From: Streptomyces sp. LUP30
GTDB taxonomy: Bacteria; Actinomycetota; Actinomycetes; Streptomycetales; Streptomycetaceae
Reading direction: 5' to 3'
NCBI RefSeq assembly: GCF_001746365.1
Contig: NZ_MJAJ01000044.1
Location: 1 to 64,000 of the forward strand
Length of the DNA: 64,000 bases
The notes beneath the pieces were generated by a model that saw nothing but the letters and a program-made list of their open reading frames with translations, made no database searches and was not told where the DNA came from. Each line of letters begins with the position of its first letter. The stretch's first letter is position 1. Position numbers and translations under genes: made by a program. Of the stretch, positions 49,605 through 57,857 are shown one piece after another.

Positions 49605-50414
49605 GTGGCCACCAAGCAGAAGGAACCCGGGAAGGTCGAACGGATCGCATCCGAGATCCGGGACAAGATCGAGCGAGGCGCACTCGCACCTGGGTCGCGC
49701 CTGCCTGGCGTGCCTCAGCTCCAGAAGGACCACGGCATCGCGTACCAGACGGCACGCGACATCTACGGCCTGCTCGAGGACGAAGGCCTTGTGTTCTCGC
49801 GCCGCGGCAAGGGGACGTTCGTTTCCCTGGTGATCGGAAAGATCATCTCCGATCGCACCACCCGGTACCTGGCCGTACTTCGCGAGGCCGGCGGCGCAGC
49901 CGGAGCCTACGAGGCGGAGATGAGGGCGAGGGGACTCGATCCCAAGAACACCGTCGTCATCGACCGAGATGTGCCGCCCAAGAAGGTGGCGGAGATCTTC
50001 GAGATGCACCACCGCGCCAAGACCCTGAAGCGTCAGCGGATCATGTCCGCAGGCCTGCCTGGCAACGACGAAGCGATCGAGGTTGTCCAGGTGGCCACAA
50101 GCTGGTTCCCTCCGGACGTCGTCGACGCGGTCCCTGCGCTTGCCGAGATGAACACGGGCGTCGGTGGCAGCAAATCGCGTATGGCCGAAGCCGGCTTCAA
50201 GCAGGTGCGCCTTCGCGAGGAAGTCGAGGTCAGATCCCCGACTGCAGACGAAGCTGCTGCGCTCGGCATCCAGGTTGAACAGGCCGTCCTGGAGATCACG
50301 CACAAGGGGATCACCGTTGAAGGCCGCGTTGTGGAGGTCTGCATCCACGTGCTGCCGCGAGCCAAGTGGCGACTCGCATATGAGTGGCCCATCGACTCCC
50401 CGGAACCCGGGTGA
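49605..50414 (+). CDS. GntR-family regulator (HutC/UTRA type)
   Basis: 269 residues from GTG, 4 bases after GGGAGGGGG. An N-terminal winged helix (IASEIRDKIERGALAPGSRLPG and TARDIYGLLEDEGLVFSRRGKG) precedes a long C-terminal UTRA ligand-binding domain (residues about 90-262). Plasmid GntR regulators such as KorSA control transfer genes in Streptomyces elements. The UTRA-only gene downstream is similar in its C-terminal half. Confidence 0.9.
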   Translation: MATKQKEPGKVERIASEIRDKIERGALAPGSRLPGVPQLQKDHGIAYQTARDIYGLLEDEGLVFSRRGKGTFVSLVIGKIISDRTTRYLAVLREAGGAAGAYEAEMRARGLDPKNTVVIDRDVPPKKVAEIFEMHHRAKTLKRQRIMSAGLPGNDEAIEVVQVATSWFPPDVVDAVPALAEMNTGVGGSKSRMAEAGFKQVRLREEVEVRSPTADEAAALGIQVEQAVLEITHKGITVEGRVVEVCIHVLPRAKWRLAYEWPIDSPEPG

Positions 50415-50498
50415 CATGTAGGAAGTCCCGCCCAGCTCCGGCAAGAGCCGGGGCAGACCGAATACCCATTGACTACAACAGCTAGGAGCTTGCACCAC

Positions 50499-51059
50499 AT
50501 GGCTAGCAACCGCATCGACGAGACCGGCACGATCCTGCGCGACGCCAGCACCCGGTACACCACGGCCCGGCGTGAGGAGAACGGCGCGCACGGTGCGTTC
50601 GACGCTGAACTGCAGCGTGCCGGTCGGACGCCGGTTTCCGAGGTCTCCGTCAGCCGCGCGGCCGCCCCGGCCGACGTCGCAGAGCTGCTGGGCACCGATG
50701 GCGAGGTTGTCGTCCGCGCCCGGGAGATGTCCGACGGCGACCGCCTGGTCCAACTCGCCACCACGTACATCCCCGTCGATGTCGCCGAAGCCGCTGGCAT
50801 CGAGCAGGTCGACACCGGCGTGGGCGGCATCATCAGCCGTATGAAGGAGGCCGGCTTCGACCAGGGTGACGCCGCCACTGAGGACATCGCGCTGCGGCCG
50901 GCCACCGCAGACGAGGCGGCTCGCCTCGGTCTGCCGGACGGCTCGGACGTTCTGACCATCACCCACATCGGTCGCACGGTCGACGGACGGGTCGTCGAGG
51001 TGACCCAGCACGTTCTGGCTAAGGGCTGGACGCTGCGGTTCTCCGTGCCGCTGGCCTAA
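50499..51059 (+). CDS. UTRA-only paralogue without DNA-binding domain
   Basis: 186 residues from ATG with AGGAG upstream. It aligns with the UTRA half of the GntR regulator: VSRAAAPADVAELLG, TTYIPVDVAEAAG, DTGVGGIISRMKEAGF and VEVTQHVLAKGW each have a close match there. No winged helix is present. It could titrate the ligand, form heterodimers with the regulator, or be a remnant. A strong terminator follows. Confidence 0.82.
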   Translation: MASNRIDETGTILRDASTRYTTARREENGAHGAFDAELQRAGRTPVSEVSVSRAAAPADVAELLGTDGEVVVRAREMSDGDRLVQLATTYIPVDVAEAAGIEQVDTGVGGIISRMKEAGFDQGDAATEDIALRPATADEAARLGLPDGSDVLTITHIGRTVDGRVVEVTQHVLAKGWTLRFSVPLA

Positions 51060-51071
51060 CTCCGCACAGCA

Positions 51072-51108
51072 CTTGTCGGCGCCCTGCCATGGGCAGGGCG
51101 CCGACAAG
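51072..51108. terminator. Strong hairpin terminator
   Basis: Perfect 17-bp stem (51072-51088 with 51092-51108) with a 3-base loop. Confidence 0.88.
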
Positions 51109-51144
51109 CACCCTCCTTCTGAACCTCTGGAGACTGAGCCCCCC

Positions 51145-51468
51145 ATGAACGCCGGAAAGCGCCTGACCAGCGATGAGCTGGTGGAAGAGCTCCGCAGCGC
51201 GCTGGATGCTGAGAGCGGCTGGCTCCCGGCCCTCGTAAGCCCCGAAGGTCCCGTCGGGATCTCCAAGGAAGCAGCACTGGACGTAGTGGTCAGGCGGCTG
51301 CAGGAGTTCGCGGAGGCACCCACTGTGCCCGAAGCCGTCGCCCGCCAGCTCAGGAACGCGGCCGACGCCGCCGACGCCGCCCTCGTCACCGAAGGCAGCG
51401 CACAATACGGGGCTTTGGGAGCCGCGTACGCGTACATCCTCCAGGCCCACCACGCAGCGTCTGAATGA
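51145..51468 (+). CDS. Small helical hypothetical protein
   Basis: 107 residues from ATG. All-helical: LTSDELVEELRSALDAESGW, EAALDVVVRRLQEFAEAP and VARQLRNAADAADAALV. No family recognised; no strong ribosome site. The 229 bases after it up to the next gene hold only the repeated GTTTTCAACA and a promoter. Confidence 0.6.
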   Translation: MNAGKRLTSDELVEELRSALDAESGWLPALVSPEGPVGISKEAALDVVVRRLQEFAEAPTVPEAVARQLRNAADAADAALVTEGSAQYGALGAAYAYILQAHHAASE

Positions 51469-51683
51469 GTCGGCTCCCATTCCTCACGCTGTTCCGCACG
51501 ACATGCGCCGCCCGAGCGTTTCAACTCACGCACCTTGGCCCCCCTTTGACTGCTCGTCTTGTGGGGGCCATCACACCGGCCGGAGCGGCGGCGCAGAATC
51601 ACAGCCGCTTGTCGAAGCCTGTGCACGGGCTCGTTCACACGTTTTCAACATCCGCGTACACACGGGATTTCGGGATCCGGCCA

Positions 51684-51689
51684 TAGGGT
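51684..51689 (+). promoter_or_regulatory. -10 element of a leaderless transcript
   Basis: TAGGGT ends 8 bases before the ATG at 51698 and no ribosome site is seen, so translation is likely leaderless. Confidence 0.45.
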
Positions 51690-51697
51690 CCGGGACC

Positions 51698-52732
51698 ATG
51701 GCGACTACGGAGGCAAGCGGCGTGGGGAAGCACCTGGGGTGGAGGCCCGAGCGGCTGCGGGAGCAGCGGGAGGCTCACGGGCTGACGCTTGAGCAGGCTG
51801 GCGAGCGGCTACGAACGCTCGCGGAGCAGGCCAAACTCAAGGGCATCCCAGCGGCAAATCCGCAGACTCTGTGGCAGCACGAACAGGGTGAGGTCTACCC
51901 GGGACCGCACTACCGCCGGGCGTACTGCCTGCTGTACCGGGCCACCGATCCCGAGCTCGGCTTCCGCAACCCTCTGCCGGGCGAGGACACCCAGTTCAAG
52001 CTGACTCCGATGAACGACCAGCGCAACGGCTCGCACGTCCTGGCCGTGGAGCGCGCGCTGTTGCAGATCGGGGCGGGCACTGCTGAGTCGGATCCTCTCG
52101 GGCTGCAGCAGCGGATCCTGGATGCCTGGAAGCGTCGTCACACCGGTGGCGACCCGCACCGCCCCTCGGTGGTGCTGGTCGGCGGGTTCGCCGGCAGCGG
52201 GAAGACGGAGTTCGCGCGCTTCCTTACACAGCTCACCGGCTGGCCGTTGCTGGACAAGGACCCGCTGACCCGGCCGCTCGTGGAGCAGCTGCTGGTCGCG
52301 CTCGGAGGCGACGCGAACGACCGGCATACCGATCTGTATCGCGAGCACGTGCGGCCGGTGGAGTACGACTGCCTGATGCAGGCCGCCTACGCCAACATCA
52401 ACTGTGGGATCAGCACGGTGCTGACTGCGCCGTTCATCGGAGAGATGACTTCCGAGGCGTGGATGAACCGGCTGATCAACAAGTGCAGCGCCCTGGGAGT
52501 GGACGTGTCGCCGGTCTGGGTGCAGTGCGATGCGGAGTCCATGCGGGAGTACATCGGCTTCCGGTCGGCGGCGCGCGATGCCTGGAAGCTCCAACGCTGG
52601 GATGAGTACATGGCGACCGTCAACCTGGAGCTGCGTCCGGTCGTGCCGCACCTGGTCGTCGACAACAGGCTGGGCACAGCGATTTCGCTGGCCGACCAGG
52701 CTCGTCACGCCCTCAGGGCGGTGCACGGATGA
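51698..52732 (+). CDS. HTH protein fused to a P-loop kinase
   Basis: 344 residues. An XRE-like helix-turn-helix lies at 16-62 (LREQREAHGLTLEQAGERLRTLA). After a linker the P-loop GFAGSGKT (163-170) starts a kinase of the AAA_33/zeta-like type with the later arginine-rich lid (GFRSAARDAWKLQRW). It overlaps the next kinase gene by ATGA. A regulator that is also a kinase could sense a small nucleotide or sugar. The substrate is not apparent. Confidence 0.78.
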   Translation: MATTEASGVGKHLGWRPERLREQREAHGLTLEQAGERLRTLAEQAKLKGIPAANPQTLWQHEQGEVYPGPHYRRAYCLLYRATDPELGFRNPLPGEDTQFKLTPMNDQRNGSHVLAVERALLQIGAGTAESDPLGLQQRILDAWKRRHTGGDPHRPSVVLVGGFAGSGKTEFARFLTQLTGWPLLDKDPLTRPLVEQLLVALGGDANDRHTDLYREHVRPVEYDCLMQAAYANINCGISTVLTAPFIGEMTSEAWMNRLINKCSALGVDVSPVWVQCDAESMREYIGFRSAARDAWKLQRWDEYMATVNLELRPVVPHLVVDNRLGTAISLADQARHALRAVHG

Positions 52733-53301
52733 GCCCCACGAAGCCGGGCGTCGTCCTGTACGGACCGCCTGCGGCCGGGAAGGACACAGTTACCCGGGTC
52801 CTGACGGAGCTCCACCCCCGGTACGGCCAGTTCGCACGGTTGAAGATCGGTTCTGGCAGGAGCGTGGGCTACCGGATGGGAACGCCCGCACAGTTGCGGG
52901 ACCTGAAGGCCTCCGGCGATGTCGTCTACGCGAACCGCCGGTACGGCAACACCTACGTCCTGGACCGGCCGGGCCTGGACGCCGCGTTCGCGGCCGGGGT
53001 GCCGGTCGTGCATCTGGGGCAGATCGACGGCATCCGCGCCCTGGTCGACGGCTATCCGGCCGACTGGTTGGTAGTGCTTCTGTGGTGCCCGCGCGAGGTG
53101 ACTGCGCAGCGGTCTGCCGGGCGTGGTGACAGCGACACCGCGGCGCGCCTGGCGGCGTGGGATGCGACCCGCGAGGACTTGAACGTGCACCCGGGCACGA
53201 CCTGGGACCTGACCGTGGACACCACGGCGACGTCTCCGCAGGACGCGGCGCGGCTCATCGACCAGTTGCTGGCGCAGCGGGCGGGAGCAGCAACGGCATG
53301 A
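52729..53301 (+). CDS. Guanylate-kinase-like P-loop protein
   Basis: 190 residues. P-loop GPPAAGKDT (12-20), SGRSVGYRMGTPAQLRDLKAS (a lid-like region) and a C-terminal helical TSPQDAARLIDQLLAQ. It is reminiscent of guanylate kinases or small-molecule kinases of Streptomyces. It is translated with the preceding HTH-kinase and ends only 7 bases from the oppositely oriented dehydrogenase stop. Confidence 0.75.
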   Translation: MSPTKPGVVLYGPPAAGKDTVTRVLTELHPRYGQFARLKIGSGRSVGYRMGTPAQLRDLKASGDVVYANRRYGNTYVLDRPGLDAAFAAGVPVVHLGQIDGIRALVDGYPADWLVVLLWCPREVTAQRSAGRGDSDTAARLAAWDATREDLNVHPGTTWDLTVDTTATSPQDAARLIDQLLAQRAGAATA

Positions 53302-53308
53302 ACGCGGG

Positions 53309-54148
53309 CTACGGCTGGGCGAGCCGGTCCAGGGCGTCGGTGAGCGTGAGCTCGCGGTCGTCCTTGACGTCGTTCCACCGTGCCAACGTGGACGCAGCCG
53401 CGCGCAGCATCTCCGGGGGAAGGCCGGCGGCCGCGAGCGCGTCGGCGGCTTCCTCCAGTTCAGGACCCCACCGCCAGGCCCGCGCTGCGGTCTTGGCGAC
53501 GTACTGCGGCTCGGACAGGTACGAGTCGGTGCGCCGGGAGGCGACCTCGATGAGCTCCTGGTCGACGCCGTGCTCGCGCGCCATGCCGACCGCGAGCGCC
53601 ACCAGCACCCGCGACGTCTTCTGGAAGCTGGCGTACGACAGTTTCAGCGCGGAAGCCTTCCCGATCTCCGCTCCCAGCGTCCTCGTCTTCACGGCGGTGC
53701 CCGCGAAGAGCGCCTCGATCCGCGCGGTCGCGGCGGCCGGACCAGACAGGTACAACACCGGTGTCTTGCCGTGTACGGGCGGGGAGCCGACGACGCCGCC
53801 GTCCACGACGGTCGCGGCCAGTTCGAGCAGCTCGGTGATCCGAACCACCCGCTCAGGGTTGATGGCGTTCCCCTCCACGTACACCCCGTCGAAGCGGTGC
53901 CCGGCGACGTCGCGGGCGAGGTCCTCGGCTGCGGCCGGCGGACAGAGGCTGATGACGACGTCGCTGCGGTTCAGCAGCTCCGCCAGCGTGGCCACGGGCA
54001 TCAGGCCGAATTGGGCGGCGCGCGCTGCGGAGGCGGTGCTGCGCCCTGCCTCGCACCACAGGACCTCGGCCGCGTTCGCCGCGGCGCAAGCGGCGACGGC
54101 AGCGCCCATGGTGCCGGGGTGGAGGATGCCGACGGTCGGCTGGTCCAC
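53309..54148 (-). CDS. NAD(P)-binding dehydrogenase with DUF1932 domain
   Basis: 279 residues from GTG. An N-terminal Rossmann fold (VGILHPGTMGAAVA) of the 6-phosphogluconate/beta-hydroxyacid dehydrogenase type is followed by the DUF1932 helical domain with GKASALKLSYASFQKTSRVLVALAVG. The lysine in KLSYASFQK is the likely catalytic one. Probably oxidises a 3-hydroxyacid; the substrate is unknown. It lies downstream of the HAD gene, 4 bases apart. Confidence 0.8.
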   Translation of the reverse strand: MDQPTVGILHPGTMGAAVAACAAANAAEVLWCEAGRSTASAARAAQFGLMPVATLAELLNRSDVVISLCPPAAAEDLARDVAGHRFDGVYVEGNAINPERVVRITELLELAATVVDGGVVGSPPVHGKTPVLYLSGPAAATARIEALFAGTAVKTRTLGAEIGKASALKLSYASFQKTSRVLVALAVGMAREHGVDQELIEVASRRTDSYLSEPQYVAKTAARAWRWGPELEEAADALAAAGLPPEMLRAAASTLARWNDVKDDRELTLTDALDRLAQP

Positions 54149-54152
54149 GGTG

Positions 54153-54800
54153 CTACTCCGTCTCGTTGAGCAGGATGGCGATGGCGTCGGTGACGTCGTC
54201 GACGATGTGGTGTGCGGTGTGAAGGCCGTCCGGCCATGGGCGGCCGCGCAGCCAGATGGTGCGCAGGCCAGCCTGGTGGCCGCCGCCGATGTCCCCGGCC
54301 GGGTTGTCGCCGACCATCCAGCCGCCATCCGCGAGGCTCACGCCGCAGCGGGAGGCCGCGAGTCCGAAGAGGCGCACGTCCGGCTTACGGATCTCCAGGT
54401 CACCGGAGACTGCGACGCCGTCGACCAGGTCGGCAAGGCCGGTCGCGCTGAGCTTGGCGCGTTGGATGTCGCTGGCACCGTTGGTGACGATTCCGATCGT
54501 CCACGCGGCTGCGCGCAGGCGCGCCAGGTCCTCGAGGACCTCCGGTCGGCAGGTGACGGCAGCCGCCATGAGGCCGACGTACTCCTGCCACAGCTGGGTG
54601 CCGGGCACCGCCAGGTCGAAGGTGTCGTGCAGCCGGGCGAAGTCGGCGGCGTTCGCGCGGTCGGCCAGTTCGGTGAGCAGCCAGTGCTCGATGTCCGGGG
54701 TGAAGGAGCGCGTGTGACACAGGCCAGTCACGGCGTCACTGAATGCCGACTGCCGGTCGGCCAGCGTGCCGTCCAGATCGAAAAGCGCGAGTCGGTGCAC
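54153..54800 (-). CDS. HAD-family phosphatase
   Basis: 215 residues from GTG. Motifs of the HAD fold: I FDLDGT (D8 and D10), II TNG, III the lysine in RKPD and IV GDNPAGD. A helical cap lies at 15-90. Such enzymes remove phosphate from sugars or nucleotides, here perhaps the product of the neighbouring kinases. Co-transcribed with the dehydrogenase. Confidence 0.85.
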   Translation of the reverse strand: MHRLALFDLDGTLADRQSAFSDAVTGLCHTRSFTPDIEHWLLTELADRANAADFARLHDTFDLAVPGTQLWQEYVGLMAAAVTCRPEVLEDLARLRAAAWTIGIVTNGASDIQRAKLSATGLADLVDGVAVSGDLEIRKPDVRLFGLAASRCGVSLADGGWMVGDNPAGDIGGGHQAGLRTIWLRGRPWPDGLHTAHHIVDDVTDAIAILLNETE

Positions 54801-54886
54801 GGTCTCGGACCCTACCGGGCGTCGAACGAAACGCCGTTCGCGGTCGCACCGGCTCCCCGCTGGAGATCAAATGGTGTATGTTTCAG

Positions 54887-54900
54887 AGATCTATCGATCT
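54887..54900. promoter_or_regulatory. AGATC-TATC-GATCT dyad in a divergent promoter
   Basis: A 5-bp-arm dyad lies 15 bases before the XRE gene start and 87 bases from the HAD gene start, in an AT-richer stretch. A plausible autoregulatory operator of the XRE protein. Confidence 0.45.
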
Positions 54901-54914
54901 TGAGAGGCTGCGCT

Positions 54915-55220
54915 ATGTCCGACCCGGACCGCTTGAAGCAGGTCGATGCCCTGCTTGAGGGCCTGGACGACGTCCTCCCACCGCCGCGCGTTCGCGCGCA
55001 GCTACGCCTCGCCGCGAACCTCACGCAGCAGGACGTTGCGGATGCGGTCGGCGTGAAGCGCCTTGCCGTGGTGCGTTGGGAGCTGGGGAAGAGCAAGCCC
55101 CGGCGCCCGCAGCGAGACGCCTACATTCACCTGCTCAAGCGGCTCGCGGAACGCTTCCCCGAGGCCGCTGAGCTGAACGAGGGCATGCCGACGCCGGCCT
55201 CCGAACGGGGGTCGGGATGA
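54915..55220 (+). CDS. XRE-family helix-turn-helix regulator
   Basis: 101 residues. A single HTH (RLAANLTQQDVADAVGVKRLAVVRWELGKSKP, about 30-61) with basic and acidic flanks. Likely DNA-binding regulator of the divergent HAD-dehydrogenase unit or of itself. Ribosome site weak. Confidence 0.8.
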   Translation: MSDPDRLKQVDALLEGLDDVLPPPRVRAQLRLAANLTQQDVADAVGVKRLAVVRWELGKSKPRRPQRDAYIHLLKRLAERFPEAAELNEGMPTPASERGSG

Positions 55221-55626
55221 CCTAGCGGCCATCGGCCGCGCGCGCCAAGAAGCGGACTTACCACCCGCTGGCCTCGCGCGGCCCGTCTACCGACCGGAAT
55301 AACCACCCGCGTCGGCCGCTCAAGTCCCAGTTCCTAGCTGGTCCTGAGCTGCGGCTTATCAAGCCGCTCGTTTCACCTCGGCCCCTTATCAGGGCCACTG
55401 CACCACCGGCCACTAACCACGGCCACCACAGCTGTAGCTAGCAATACCGATCCGCATTACCCGCGGGCCCCCACCACAGGGGCTTCGCGGTTCAGCAGCA
55501 CCGGGAGAGGAGGAGAAATCTCCCCCCACCCGATCGGTGTCCGCCCGCTTCTCACGAAGGGGGCGGACCCAACCCATCCGCACATCTGGTTCGGCCGGGC
55601 CCGAGGGCTCTGGTCGGTCCAGCTAC
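55221..55626. other. Structured non-coding region upstream of rep (part of a candidate origin)
   Basis: About 400 bases without a convincing gene. Short stems follow one another: GCGGCTT-ATC-AAGCCGC (55351-55367), GGCCC...GGGCC (55380-55396) and GTCCGCCC...GGGCGGAC (55539-55568, 12-bp stem with one mismatch). The sequence is less GC-rich and contains TAGCTAG and similar short palindromes. This is the expected place for an origin, a leader or an antisense RNA controlling rep. Confidence 0.5.
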
Positions 55627-56100
55627 ATGGAGAGCAGGTCGTTTCTCATAGTGCCCGAGAGTGGTGTCCCCTGTCAGCTTGACCCTGTCCGTTTCACGCC
55701 GGTTCAGGCCATGCGAGCTTCCCGTGTGACGGAATCGGCGTCCAGTTCATTCGGCTTTACCCGCTTCGTACAGGAAGAGGGTCTTCCAGTAGGAAGCTAC
55801 GAGAGCAGCGCTTTCGAGACGTGCTCAATGAGCGTCGTCGCGGCGCCTGCCGCCCCGCTCATGCACCCGCTCTCGGAGGTCGTCGCCAACTCCGTCGACG
55901 GCGTCGTCCCCGAGGGCGTCGTCCCCGAGGGCGTCGTCCCCGAGGGCGTCGTCCCGTGTGACGGGACGGCTTTCAAGATTGTTGCCCGCCGTGCGGGAGC
56001 GAGGGGGGTGATCGGGGCTGAGCGGACTCTGTCCACAGGTGATCTGGTCCATGGTCGCCGGATGGATCATGTTCTGACGTCCCTGCGGGGTGCCCGGTGA
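55627..56100 (+). CDS. Possible leader open reading frame of the rep operon
   Basis: 157 residues from the ATG opening MESRSFLIVPESG, ending in a GTGA overlap with the rep start. It is not convincingly protein-like: there is no ribosome site, and it includes the imperfect repeat GVVPE (three times) from the 15-bp tandem array. It may be a leader peptide, a true small gene with a later start (ATG at 55711 or 55828), or non-coding. Listed for its clean coupling to rep. Confidence 0.35.
   Translation: MESRSFLIVPESGVPCQLDPVRFTPVQAMRASRVTESASSSFGFTRFVQEEGLPVGSYESSAFETCSMSVVAAPAAPLMHPLSEVVANSVDGVVPEGVVPEGVVPEGVVPCDGTAFKIVARRAGARGVIGAERTLSTGDLVHGRRMDHVLTSLRGAR
55901..55960 (+). repeat. Four tandem 15-bp repeats upstream of rep
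   Basis: GCGTCGTCCCCGAGG occurs at 55901-55915, 55916-55930 and 55931-55945 exactly, with a partial fourth copy at 55946-55960. Iteron-like by size and position, 140 bases before the rep start, though the same bases also encode GVVPE in an open frame. Confidence 0.6.
56029..56037 (+). promoter_or_regulatory. DnaA-box-like 9-mer before rep
   Basis: CTGTCCACA differs by one base from TTGTCCACA, the Streptomyces DnaA box. It lies 60 bases upstream of the rep start and supports an origin here. Confidence 0.4.
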
Positions 56101-57857
56101 GCGCCGTCGTGGAGTCAATGGCCGCGCTGACGGGACCGGTTCGTCGACAGCGGGTTCGTGTGCCGATGCGTCTGGTCTGGTCGCCGTACTACCAGGACGT
56201 GGCGTTGTCGGTGTACGTGAAGGTGAAGGCGCTGGGGCTGCGGCCGGAGGGGTGCCAGGCAAAGTCCACGACGATCGCCTTGTATTTGGGGCTGTCGGTG
56301 GCGTCGGTGGAGCGGGGGATGACGCAGCTGCGTCGTCCGGGTCCGGACGGTGTGGTGGAGCTGTTCTCGGATCGTCGGACGCTGCCGGGTGGCACGGGCA
56401 CGTCGGCGGTGCGGACGGTGCGGGCGATGACTCGTTCGGAGGCGTTCGTGTGGCTGCCGGTGGCGGCCTCGGAGGACCTCACGCCCCGGCAGCTGCGCGC
56501 GTTCGCGCTGATCGCCTTCGCGCAGGCGCGGGGGATCGCGTTGACGGAGGCGGAGCTGGCGGCCGGCCTGCGGCACCATTCGGGGAAGAGCGCGGGTCAG
56601 CCGCTGTCGGTGACGGCTGCGTCGGCGGTGGTGGATGAGGTGGAGGCGGCGCGCTGGGTGACGGTGCAGCGGCGTGCGGGGGCGCAGGGGCGTCACCACT
56701 ACATCGCGCACGACATCGCTCCCGAGGCCCGTCTGGGGGGTGGTTGCGCGGCGGTTGCTGGGGCTGCTGAGGCGGCTGTGACCAGTGGTTCTCAGGAGTC
56801 GGTCAGTTCCCAAGTTGGTAAGGGGTCGGGTTCGCCGGTTGGTGAGGGATCCCTCGCGAATGAGGAATCACCTAGGACTGACTCACCGGATGACGGGCGC
56901 GCGTTCTTCTCATCCGCCGTAGGCGAGGTACCGGTAGTTGAGGGCGCTGGGGCTGTGGAAAACCCGGCTGACGCTGCTGCGCGTACGGAAGCCGGCAGTG
57001 GTCTCGCGCTTCGCGCGGGTGGAAACAGCCAGCTCTCCCTCTCGAAGCCGGAAACGGAAAAACGCAGCAGCAGGGGCGGGGGGTCTGCGCGGTCGTCGTA
57101 CGACGGACCGCAGCTGGCGATGAGCCCGCACATCTACGCCGTGCTGGAGCCGGTGCACCTGCTGCTGGAGCGGGTGACCAGCGACTTCGTCGCCCGGCAG
57201 ATCGCCCGTGAGGTGGGCCGCCAGCTGCGCGAGGGTACCGACGCCGAACGGCTGCACCACCGGCTGACCACCCGGTTCGCCAAGGTGATGCTCTCGGAGA
57301 TCCGCGACCCGGGCCGTTGGCTGCTGGGTGTGGCTCTGCCGCGCTGGGGCTGCGGCTACCAGGACTGCGAGGCCGGTGTCCTGTGGTCGACCGGCAAGGA
57401 CTGCGTGGTCTGTGCCGAGATCGTCCAGGACAAGGCCGCCGCCCGGCGCCGTGCCCAGCGCATCGAGCAGGGCCTGTGCCCTGAGCACGGCACCCGTCCC
57501 GGCCCGGGCAGCCGCTGCGTCGACTGCGTGCTGGACGACGCGGCCCGCCACCCGGCACCGGCGCCGTCCCCGGTCCCGGCGCAGCGCGAGCCGGAGGGTC
57601 CGCCGCGCGGTTCCTGCGGTGACTGCGGCGCCCGGATCGTCGTGATCGGCCGTGCCCTCGAGGACGGCCTGTGCAAGCTCTGCCGCGAGGAGGCCGCCGT
57701 ACTGGGCGCCGCCGTCGTACCCGCGCCGACCGCACCGGCCGGGCAGGAGACCTGCTCGGGCCGGGACGGAGACGTGCCGTGCGGGCGGAAGCCCCTGCCG
57801 TCCCGCAGCGTCTGCGGTGTCCACCGCGTCCAGGAGCTCGCCGGGGAGGTCGCGTGA
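56097..57857 (+). CDS. rep: Replication initiator (winged helix plus zinc ribbons)
   Basis: 586 residues from GTG. The N-terminal 200 are a winged-helix pair as in plasmid Rep proteins (QDVALSVYVKVKALGLRPEG and ALYLGLSVASVERGMTQLRRPG). A Ser/Gly/Glu-rich linker runs to about 340. A helical segment (LLLERVTSDFVARQIAREVGRQL) follows, and then three zinc-ribbon-like Cys clusters (CGYQDC...CVVC; CPEHG...CVDC; CGDC...CKLC). The combination with a DciA-type gene downstream argues for an initiator rather than a transcription factor. Its stop overlaps dciA (TGATG). Names for linear-plasmid initiators vary; I use rep only loosely. Confidence 0.75.
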   Translation: MSAVVESMAALTGPVRRQRVRVPMRLVWSPYYQDVALSVYVKVKALGLRPEGCQAKSTTIALYLGLSVASVERGMTQLRRPGPDGVVELFSDRRTLPGGTGTSAVRTVRAMTRSEAFVWLPVAASEDLTPRQLRAFALIAFAQARGIALTEAELAAGLRHHSGKSAGQPLSVTAASAVVDEVEAARWVTVQRRAGAQGRHHYIAHDIAPEARLGGGCAAVAGAAEAAVTSGSQESVSSQVGKGSGSPVGEGSLANEESPRTDSPDDGRAFFSSAVGEVPVVEGAGAVENPADAAARTEAGSGLALRAGGNSQLSLSKPETEKRSSRGGGSARSSYDGPQLAMSPHIYAVLEPVHLLLERVTSDFVARQIAREVGRQLREGTDAERLHHRLTTRFAKVMLSEIRDPGRWLLGVALPRWGCGYQDCEAGVLWSTGKDCVVCAEIVQDKAAARRRAQRIEQGLCPEHGTRPGPGSRCVDCVLDDAARHPAPAPSPVPAQREPEGPPRGSCGDCGARIVVIGRALEDGLCKLCREEAAVLGAAVVPAPTAPAGQETCSGRDGDVPCGRKPLPSRSVCGVHRVQELAGEVA

